DNA of 64,000 nt from Anaeramoeba flamelloides (lineage: Eukaryota; Metamonada; Anaeramoebidae). Under the pieces are notes generated by a model, which was not told the origin of the DNA, ran no database searches, and worked only from the letters and a program-made list of their open reading frames with translations. Where the stretch lies: positions 4,650,001 through 4,714,000 of the forward strand of contig JANTQA010000026.1 in the NCBI GenBank assembly GCA_027625915.1, written 5' to 3'. Positions 35,111-46,200 of this stretch are shown here, one piece after another (position 1 is the first letter of the stretch; each line of letters begins with the position of its first letter). The position numbers and the translations under genes were made by a program.

Positions 35111-35550
35111 ACAAGCAAAAGATAAATAAACCATAAAACTTTTCACCTCATTTCCCTTTTTTAAGTCTACAAAGAGAAATTTAGAAGAAATTGATTGAAA
35201 TTTGACTTCTATTTTTTTGGTTGATTCTTTTTTATTTTCTCTACCTTGGTATCTTGAGTGAACTATGAATCCTAGATATTAGCTAGATTCCAGAATCTGA
35301 AAAAAAGAAAAAAAAAGATAAATTTTGTACCCATTCACTTAATAAATGGGAAAAAATTATCATTTCGTTTTTCATAATATTCTTTATAAAATTGAGTTCT
35401 CAAAGAAGAAGGATGTAAGTTCCAATTTATTTGAAAAAAGATTACCAACCAAATTTGTTCCAATTTATGTTTCAATTACAAGTAAGGTTGAAGGTAAAAA
35501 ATAATTTAATGTAACAGAAGGACTCAAGCAGGAAAACTGTGTTAAATGGT

Positions 35551-35672
35551 ACAGGTATCATTTTTAATTGATTTTGTGAAGATATTTTGGAATTTTTTTC
35601 CGTCGATAATGAGAAAAATATTTGGGAACCTGAAATAATAATTTTAATATTTTAATTGCAAAATAACAATAT
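35551..35672 (+). repeat. Dispersed repeat R6, copy A
   Basis: Shares ACAGGTA, TAATTGATTTTGTGAAGAT, GAAAAATATTTGGGAACCT and AATTGCAAAATAACA with 39975-40120, in the same orientation. Confidence 0.75.
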
Positions 35673-36405
35673 TTTTTACTCAACCAAATAACACCTGTTG
35701 TTTCGTTTAGGAATTTTACAGCTGCTTCGTTTTACAATCCATTAAGTAACTTTGGTTCTGTTATTTATTAACTCCATTTATAAGAACTTTGCCTATTTCT
35801 TGTTTTTTTTTGGATCTCTTCTTCTCGACAACTTATTTGTATCAGGGTTATTTCAAAATCAATTCGAAGGGAAATTGAAAGAGTTTAGAGAGGTTAAATA
35901 CTGTGTTCTAATTTTAAAGCTTGTTCATAGTTTGAAACTTGACGAAATATTGATGAAAGTAACTTTTTAAAATTTAAGAATTTTGAAAAAACCATTTTCC
36001 AATTTAAATCAGAAAACACATATCCCAAAACCCTCTCGCAAATCAAAGTTAAATTACTGTTTGAAAAAAAAAAGGTTGATTTACTTACGAATAAAAATGA
36101 AAATAATTTTCACATATTTTATTTACATTCCCAAGTTTTTAGAAAAGCTTTTAAGGTGAAATAACGATTAATGTTCTTTCGCTTTTAAGATACATTCTTA
36201 TTTCTGAATTTCGAAAAGATGATTCACAAAATGTAAAAGTTCCCAATTTCTATTTGAAAAATCATCTTTGTAAACAGACTCAAAACTAACAAACTTTTTG
36301 GGTTCTCGAATTAAAATTAACTCAAGTATCCAAATTATTGATTCTCTCTAAAAATTCATTTTTTTCAAAAATAACCAATTGACTTTATACCTACTTTCTT
36401 CTCAA

Positions 36406-39400
36406 ATGGGAAATAATTACTCAACCAAAAAAAAAAAGGCCAAAGACCTAAAAAAGCAAAAGCAACGAAACGACAAAATTGATAAGGAGTTAACACCAAA
36501 AAACATTGAGAAAAAAGGACTGACCATTCTTCTTCTTGGGACTGGAGAATCAGGAAAGTCAACAGTCATCAAACAAATGATGATTCTTCATAAAGGTGGT
36601 TTCAAGAATTCCGATTTTGTTACTTATCAAAAAACAATTCGGGCAAATCTAATTCTTCATATGAAAACACTATTGGAAGCATCTTCGAAACTCGACTACC
36701 AACTGGAGACCAATAACAAAGTATGTGATTTTCTTCAACTTATTTTTTTATTTGTGTTGTTGATTGCTTTTTTTTTTATCATTTATTTTTTAATTGACAA
36801 ACGGCCTTTTTGATCTTCAAATTTTTACCTCAAGTTTTGAATTTGCGAAGGGACTGGTCCTCAGAAGAATGGTGGAAACTAAGTTATTAAAGTACAATGC
36901 TATTTCCAAAAAAGTCTTTTCTTCATGATTAATTGTGACTTGACAAAAGATTTTTTGTTTGGATTTTAAAATAGTGTTGTTGGGCAATTAATATTCTAAT
37001 TATTTATTTGTTGGATCATAACAAGAATATTCAAGATTTGGATCATTCTCTTTATTTTTTTTTTCTCAATGCTTATTCAATTAAAAAGATGCACAAAGTG
37101 TAGTTCTCGTTCAAAATATTTTAAATCCAACTCAGAGCTGAACATTTCCCAAATTTACTTTACTGATTTTTGAACAATACAGTGGTGTAAATAACCCATG
37201 TTGACGACACCCAACCCATTACGAAAATCTAACCCATTACTTAAATTTAACACGTGTTAGATTTGCGAAAAATTGACATTTTTTATGGCTTTTTTTACCA
37301 GCCTTTTAACCAAAAATTTCACAGATCCAACAGAGAAAAAAGATTATTATTTCGATTAAAACATACACCTAAAATAAATAAAATTCTTTTCTTTGGCATA
37401 AATTGAATACCTTTTTTAAATTCTTTTTAGTACTCCAAACGATCCAAAAACACAAATTTGGCATAACTCGATCTTTAGTGACTTTTTGTAAACTAATAAT
37501 ACCCTGAAAAAAGAAATTTTTTACTTTAATTTGAACACTTAAACACTTGTGTCCTTACTCAAACAAAACTAGTACACACTCAAATTAACATACATTTAAC
37601 AAACCAACTCATTTAAAGACCTTTGTTGAACTTTACTTTGTGGGACACAAGTAAAATTTTGGAAACCCACAATTTAATCTGGTTGAACTTTCTGTCAACC
37701 TTTCTGATTTGAAAGGGATACTGGAAACAATATTTTTCCAACTTGCAAAAACTGGGAAGTTATGCAATCAAATGTGGTAAAAAACCACATTACTCACAGA
37801 CAAAGATAATATAAACCCCAAGTTGGAGAAAAACTTTTATGTTTTTTTATCTTAAAGAGGGGTGATTCAGCAAAATTACCTCTTGTTTGTCTGGATCTCT
37901 AAGTATATTTAGAGTTTTTTGTCTTTGCTCTAATGCCAGCAAAATTGTAGCTCCAGTAGAGCTTTTTTTAGTGAAGAATCAAACTTTCAAATTTAATATT
38001 CCCTCTTCAGAGGCTAAAAGGAAAGAAAGTAAAAAAGAAAAGAAGAAAAATCTTCTTTTTAAGTGTTGTTACTTCTTGTGATTCCTATTTAAGTTCAGCC
38101 CAAGGATTTCCTTGACTAAAAGTCTATTTTTTTTTCTTTCATTTTCTTTTGACAAATCAAAAAAAAAAGTTTTTGTTTTGTTGAAAATCTTGAAAAAGGA
38201 AAAAGAAAAGTAAAAAAGAAAAGAAAAGGAAAAAAAACACAAAAAAGGGGAAAAGAAAAAGAAAAAGAAAAAGAAAAAGAAAAAGAAAAAGAAAAAGAAA
38301 AAGAAAAAGAAATTAAAAAAAAATTAAAAAAAATTTAAAGTAAAAAACAATAAAAGGATTATTTAAAAAAATGATTTGTAATTTTTAAAAATCTTTTTAA
38401 AGCAACTGTATTTTTAATTTGAAAATAGTTAATTTGTGTCTTAATATGTTTAGCAATAAACACTGGTTTTGCTTTCTTCAAATTTATCAAAAACTTTCGT
38501 GTCAATAAAAGAAAACCAAAAAATACTCAATAATTTTTTTTAACATGATCTAAAGCCCATTTTGAGTTCTAATGTTTTTGTAACCAACATAATTCCATAG
38601 TATGCACTGAGTATATGTTTGTTTAGCTTTATTTCAACTCACAAAAAATATCATGGTTTGGATCTTCATAATGGGTTAAATTTTAGTAATGGGTTGGATT
38701 TTCGTAATGGGATAAAATAAAAAACATGGGTTATTTACGACTGTAAATGGGACAAAATTTTCACTTCATTATCCTCTTTTAATTTTAACTAATAAATTTC
38801 AAACAAAGAGAAATAGACTGACATTTGTTTCATTTTATTATTGTTTTCAACAATATTTTGATTCTGTGAATTTGGAAGAAAGAAAAATCCGAATTGATTC
38901 TGAAGAATTGAAAAAACAGAATGAGATGAAAATATTTCTCATTTAAATTTCAAATAACAGTTTTTTCTGTGATCAAATTTCATGGTTTTTTTAACAAGAA
39001 ACCTGTGCCTTATGGGTTAATCGGAAAAGTTTTAAAGTTTTTGGAAAAATAACAAATTTTGTAAAAAAAAATCAAAATATTAAGGCATCAATTTTTGCAC
39101 ATTTTCGTTATTGAAATTATAATAAGTTAAAATTTCAACCAATTACCTTTTTTCATTTTCTGAAATATTCCTTTCGTTTAGTAAACTTAGTTCACCGAAG
39201 GATCATAAAAATATATAAAATACAAAATGACCAAACAAAATAAATAGAGAACATAAATTTCAAAAAACTTTACCGTTGTGGAAAAAAAGTGAAACAGGGA
39301 AAAAAAGTGAAACACGGTTTTTAGTTGTGAACATTACTGAAAATGAAAACTAAAATCAATTAAAAGAAGAAACCAATTAACTTCAAATAATAATCCATTA

Positions 39401-42400
39401 GATTATTTTCAATCAAACCAATAAACACAATTTTAATCTACTTTCATATCAGAATTGTTGGTGTGGTTTTGGAGATTGCGAAAAATAGTCAATTTTTTAA
39501 ACAAATATTTAATAATCAATTAATCAAAGAAAAACCCATATCAAAAGAAAGTAGATTAAAAAAACTGTTATTGAGTTGAATCCTTCATTTTGTCTTGATT
39601 TATTTATTTATTCTTTTATTAATTGATCTTACTTTTCATTTTCAGTAATGTTCCCAACTAAAAACCGTGTTTCACTTTTTTTCCACAACGGTTATTTGCA
39701 AAATCAAAAAGGAAAAGTGAAGTGAAAATTTTTTTCCGTTTAATGTTCAAATACTAGTGAGGTATTAGAAACTCTTATTTACCACCAAAAAAAAAAAAAA
39801 AAAAAAAAAAAACAATAAAAGCCAAAAGGGTACTTATTTTCAAAAAATTAATTAAACTTGAGAAACAAACTCCTTTATCAGCTAAAGAGAAATGAATCCC
39901 CGTTTTTAAAAGAATTCATTCCCTATTACTGTTACAACCAAATTCTAATAATGAAAATTTTATCCCAAAGTTCAACAGGTAGCTTAATTGTATTTCTAAA
40001 AATATCATTTCTAATTGATTTTGTGAAGATCTTTTGTTTTTTTTTATGTCAATAATTAGAAAAATATTTGGGAACCTAAAATAATAATTTTCATTTTTGA
40101 ATTGCAAAATAACAGTATTAAAAATCTCGAGCAAACTGAGAGGGGCTTTTACTTGAAGACATAAAATTCTAATTGATTCAAATTCAAATTTTTTAAGGGT
40201 TATTCATATTTTATGCTTTGTAGGGATTGAAATACGATACCTTGACCAATAAAAACGATTTAAAAGAAGGCCAATTAAAGGAAAATCAAAATAATACAAA
40301 ATTTAGGTATTGTTTGGATTTGATTAAAACATAGGATTTATTGATCAAAAAAATTAATGAATTTTCGAACAAAATAAGATTGCCATTTGGGAAAAAAAGT
40401 TAAACACAATTTTTAATTGAACACTTCTTAATATAATCACAGAAATCACAGAAACTGAAAAACAAAAATTAAGATCCATTAATAAAAGAAAAAATAGATG
40501 ATTAAAGTCCAAATAGAGGATTCAACACAATAACAGTTTCCACAACACTATCTTTTGGTATGGGTTTTTCTTTGATTAATTGATTATTAAATATTTGTTT
40601 AAAAAATTGACTATTTTTCGCAATCTCCAAAACCACACCAACAATTCCGATATGAAAGTAGAATTAAATTGTATTTGTTGATTTGATTTAAAAAAATATA
40701 ATGGATTATTCTTTGAAGTTAATTTGTTTCTGCTATTAATTGATTTTGTGCTTCTATTAAGGCTCCCAATTAAAAAACCTGTTTCACTTTTTTTCCAAAT
40801 TTTGTATTTAAAATCGATTTTTTTGATATTGCCGCTGGTTATATCTATTTTATTTTCTAGGATATTGATACACCCGTAGTACACCGTATATCGATTAAAA
40901 ATAATTTGAATAGAACTAGACATAATGTAATGTTGATTTTCAAACCTTTTAAAGGTGAATTCTGAATTTGGTTCCGAAAAAAAGTTTTACATAAACCACA
41001 AAAATTCAATTTTTGAAAAAAAAAAATCTTATTAAAATCAATTCTATTGGAAATACTAAATTAGAACTACTAATTGAAATGTCAACAATTGTCTATAATT
41101 TACAAGACTCGCAAAACAAAAAATCAAGAATTATAAATTAAAATAAAAAAAAGTTGTAAAAAATTTTGAAGACTCGCAAAACAAAAAAATTGTATTGGTA
41201 AATTTGTAGAAATTATATTTAACAAATATCGATCTGAAAAAATGATGAAACGAGGGGAGCAAAAAAACCGTATTGATAAATTTGTTGAAATTTCACTAAC
41301 AATTATTGATCAATCAAAAGGTTAATACCATTAGTTAATTACTTGAATTCTTCTCTTGGAAAGAAACCATACTTTACTTTAATATCAATCAAAGGGAAAA
41401 AAAATTCCAATCTAACTAAACAGATTACCGAATTGGAAAAACGAAATGAAAACAAAACAAAAAAATGAAAAAAATAAATTCAAATTTTGCAAAAATCAAA
41501 ATTATTTCCAAATTGAACAAAATTCTAATATTGTTACTCTTCCAATTCTTTTAACTGTGCCTAACATTTTGAATTTATTTTAGATCAATTGAAATCAGTT
41601 CTCAAAAAGCGAAATATCTCATTCAAAAATAATTGTTTTTTTTTTTTGGGTGTGTCTTTCCCTTAAACAATCGTGGAATCTATGATTTTACGCTTAAATT
41701 ACCTCTGAGGAAATTTAAGTAAAAGGAAATCTAGAGTGTAATTTACACTTCTTCCATCAATAATAATAAAATAATTGTTTTTTTTTGGCAAAAAAATTCT
41801 GTTTAAATTTTTCTTTCTTTTTTTAAAAAAAAAATTTTATTCCTTGAAAAATATTATCAGACAAAAATTAACAAAGAAAAGAAAAGATTTGACAAAACGT
41901 CTAAATACTTTAGATTTTTTATTTTGTTTCCAGGCCGTTTTCTCTTTGAAACAACAAAAAATATAATTTTTTTTTTCATTTGATTCAATTAAAAAAAAAA
42001 ATACAATAGCCGTACTGTCAAATCTTAAACACGGAAATTTCAAAAAACCCGGAATTCAATTTTTACCACTATTTTCAATTAATCAAAAAAATTATTGTTA
42101 AAGTTTTTATTTGTACTATGAAAAATAACAAAATTCACACCAAAAAAAAAATTTTAAAGTAAATTCCAAAATAAATTATTGTGGCAGAATTTTAATATTC
42201 TTTATTTATCATTTCTGAAATAACCTGAAAATTAACCATAAATTCTTATTGTGAAATTTCATTTTTATTTTTTAGAAACTAACAATAAAATCATTTTTTT
42301 TTGAAATGAGATCATTTTAACAATTCAAAATCAAAGAAATATTAAAAAAAAAAAAGATGTTTGTTGTGGATCAATTTTGAAATTTGGAAAATATTTAAAT

Positions 42401-43200
42401 ATTTTCCCCATCTGTGTTACCCATTATACACAAAATTAACTAACAAACAATTACAAATCCTTTTAAGTGACTATAAAATTCAAAAGAATTTGAAAAAAAT
42501 ATTTAACAATGCAATTTAATTGTAAATCGTACTTTCTCAAATAGTGAGATTAATTATTTAAATTCTTGATAAATCAAGTGAAAAAAAAGACTGTCTTAAA
42601 TTTTTATAAATTAGTATTTCCAGCCCCCTCGGCCATTCCCAAATCAAATATATTCCAATCCAATGTAATCTAATGTAATCTAATCTCTAAACACCACCCA
42701 CTTAATATAAATAAATAATTAGGAAATCGCTAAAGAATTTCTTTCGATGGCGAGCATTTCTCTCGCGTATAATGAAGAAAAAGCAGAATTAGTAAAACAG
42801 TTATGGCAAGACAAATCTCTACAATTAACCTTTGAAAGCAGATCAAAATATCAAATTCCAGATACAGCAAAATTGTAAGTATTTTGAGACAATTCAAATT
42901 AATTATCTTTTTTTTTTTTATTGTATCGTTTGACTTTTATATAATTTTTAATCCCAAAGTGTTGAGGTTTTTATGAAAAAAAATATTGTTAACCAAAAAA
43001 AACTTTTTTAATTAATTTTTGTTTATACTCTATTAAATACATTTCTCTTCTGAATAGTTTTTTGAATAAAATAGAAGAAATAATGAAAACTGATTATCGA
43101 CCAACCGATCAAGATATTTTATTTTGTAGGATACCAACAACAGGCGTCAACCAGCTAACCTTTGAACAAGGCAACACAATCTGGAAGTAAATACTTTACA

Positions 43201-43231
<31 letters not shown>

Positions 43232-46200
43232 TATAAGGCTTATTAAATTTATTTTTTCTCAATATTTCTCGGAATTATTTTGTTATTTTTTATTTGCTAA
43301 AGAATAATTGATGTTGGTGGTCAAAGATCTGAAAGGAGAAAATGGATTCACCAATTTGAAAATGTAGATTTATTAATTTATGTAAAAATTTTCCCAATAT
43401 TTTTTTTTTCTTATTTTTTCTGACCCGAAAAACAGTTCACAACATAATTTTTCGACTTTAAATGGTTCAAATTCTTAATAAAAGATGAGAAAGATATTTA
43501 AATGATAAATAATTTATAAAGGATTAAGACTAAGGGTATTTTTGAAACTGAATTGATCTTACGAATATATCTTAAAAACCCCAAAATAAGAAAGGTTGAT
43601 GTAGTTTGGATGTGCTCGTTTAGACAAACATATGTTAATGTATTGGTACCGCCATATACTTGTCTATGACTAAAGTGAGTTATTATTGAAAGTCAAGCAT
43701 ATTAGTTTCTCATGTTTCAAATAACTCTAAAAAAATTTATTTGTTAAAAGTTTGATAAATAAATATTTAAACACCTTTCCAATAAATAGAATTAAAAATT
43801 CTATTTGTTTGAATTTTTTTTTTTTTGACTAATTTTAGGAAATCTAAAGATTAGAAACCAAAATAAAATTATTAAAGAGTTTCAAAATTAACTTTTCGAA
43901 CTTGCAAAAGATTATCATTTCAATTTTTTCATTTCAAGATTTACGGAATAATCATCAATATAACAACCCAAAGATTGATTAATTTTATTTTCCCTTTCTA
44001 CAAAGCTAGTTGTATTATCAATATTCTTCCAAGATCGGAATAATTTGACAAATTATCTTAGAGTTAATTATTTAATTTTTTCGCAAAATTGAATTTTTTA
44101 TCTATGAATCCCCGCCCAAAGACAAATTTAATAGATATTTTTCAATCTAAAAGTATTTAATAATTGATAGAAAGCATTCTTTTATTTTTATTGAAATGAT
44201 GATTATTTTTTGAAATTTTTTATTTTTTACCAATACAGGTATATTTCTGAATTAAACAAGATCAACAAATATTACTACTTTACTAATCGATTTTTTAAAG
44301 ATATTTGAACCATAAATCTCGCATATAATTAAGTTTGAATGGTAACATACTTTAATTATCGACAAATCCATGTTAGAATATAATCCCATAAAATAGTCTC
44401 AAAATTCTGCTTTTACTTTTGACTGATTTCATTTTTTTGTTATTTTTTTTTGCCTAACCTAACTGAAAATAACCTTATTTATTCCAATCTCTCCTATTTT
44501 CAAGTATTTTCAAATTTTTTTTTCATATAAGTGATCTTTGCTTTATTCTCAATCAAAATATATTTCTATTATTCAATTATAAACAAATAAAGGATTACAG
44601 TCTCTGATAAATAGAAAAAAAATTATTTGTTTGTCTTTTAAATGCCAATATATATATATGATAAAACAATCATGTATCAAAAGTCCAAAAAAAATATTTT
44701 AATAAAAAAAAAAGAAAAAAAGTCAAAATTATCAAAATTTTTAATTGCGATCAATTAATTTTGAGTATTTTTCATTTTTTGATCTGTTAAAAATGAAAAA
44801 AATATTTATTTTTGTTTTCTTTTTCATTTTAATGAAAAAAAATTCTTCATTAACCTCTTGTTAAATTTCCAAAGAAGCAATTAAAATGTTGCCAAAATAT
44901 TATTTCGAAGTATTCAAAAAAAAAAATAATAAAAATGAAAAAACAAAACAAAAAAGTGTTTTTTTTTCATGTTAACTTGGTAAAAAATTTAAAATGATTT
45001 TAAACTACCCAAATTAGGTTTCTATCTTGGAATTTTGGGAAAACAGCAGCTTGTGATCATCTATACCTTTTGATAGATATACCTGTACCTCCCTAAACAT
45101 GAAAGATGTATCCCTTTCCTGAGTTTTGATATATTAAGAGTTTGGGGGTACTTGTTGGCTCTGTTCGAAATAATCTTTTTCTCGAAGGTTTGAAATCTGG
45201 ATCTTTTTCTTCCTTGTGTTTTTAAAACCAAAACGTTCGGAGTGTTTGTTATTTCTGCCACAATATAACAATTTTGGATGAGATTCTTGTTTTTTTTTTT
45301 TTTTTTTGATTTAATAACTCAATAACTTGGAGGCTTTGTTATTACTATTATCATTTGATCTTTTTCTTGAAGATTTGAAAACTGTAGAGTTGCTATTGTT
45401 ATTTTTATTTCTTTGTCTCCAGTGGATTGACTTTTGAGTATTTAGTATATGTCCACAACAAATCATCACTTATTTTTTTTTTTTTTTTGGTTACTCTTTG
45501 TTAGTTTTTTTGGTTTGCTGTTTTAGGTTGTAGTTCATGCTCAATAATGCTACAGGGAGAATAAACTTTTTTTTAAATAAAAAAAAAAATTTTTTTTCAA
45601 AACTCAAATTTCTAAATGGGAATTTTGTTAAAAAAAATTGTAAATCATTGAGATTTATTAGTAAATTAAAAAAACAGTGGTGGTTATTTTTTACCACTTA
45701 AATAATTTTACAAATTTTTGGATCTTAAAATAACATATTTTTAAATGAAAAAAAAAAAAAACTTTAAATTAAAAATATTATTCCACTTATTCTTATTTTC
45801 GAATATCCAACGAATAAGATGAAAATTCACGTTGTTCGCTTTTTTCTCTATTACTCAATATTTGAAAAAAAAAATATACAGTCAGTTCCGCTTTTAAGAC
45901 ACAAACTTTCAAAGAAATTTAAGGTTCAGAAAATAATCTCAAATTAAGGCACAAAATTTGAATTTTAGTAAAATTATTTGTGTAAAAAAAAAATTTAAAA
46001 AATGTGCTTTAATTTGAGATTATTTTTGTTCCTTAAATTTTGATAAAAGTTTGTGTCTTAAAAGTGGAACTTACTGTATATATTTTTTAAAAACTTAAAA
46101 AAAAGAAAGTTTGTATCAAAATTTAATATAAAACCTAAGAAACATAATGTATTTTTTTATTCGAAAATATACCAATATATGAACCTTTCATCCCCAAATT

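Larger units (their letters stand above)
29686..36405. other. Long spacer with five repeat copies and a possible split exon
   Basis: About 6.7 kb without a firm gene. It holds R1 copy C (30050-30366, reversed), R2 copy B (31124-32283), R3 copy A (33107-33442), a possible terminal exon pair (33757-33866 and 34453-34468), R1 copy D (34890-35110) and R6 copy A (35551-35672). Introns in this genome can exceed 6 kb, so parts may be intronic. Confidence 0.5.
37180..38743. mobile_element. Tc1/mariner-like non-autonomous element (1.56 kb)
   Basis: The left end CAGTGGTGTAAATAACCCATG and subterminal CCCATTACGAAAATC..AACCCATTAC are mirrored at the right by GTAATGGGTTGGATTTTCG and CATGGGTTATTTACGACTG. 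Both ends abut TA. The terminal repeats span about 85 bp each. No transposase frame is seen inside. It contains an R5-type GATTCAGCAAAATTACCTC motif and the AGAAAA microsatellite. Confidence 0.8.
36721..42722 (+). other. 6.0-kb first intron of the G-alpha gene
   Basis: Runs from GTATGTG to AATAATTAG and joins two exons that both match G-alpha in frame. It carries a 1.56-kb inverted-repeat element, two Harbinger-like MITEs in opposite orientation, copies of repeats R3 and R6, a purine microsatellite, a 27-base A run and one copy of a conserved 86-bp sequence. No nested gene is recognised. Confidence 0.9.
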
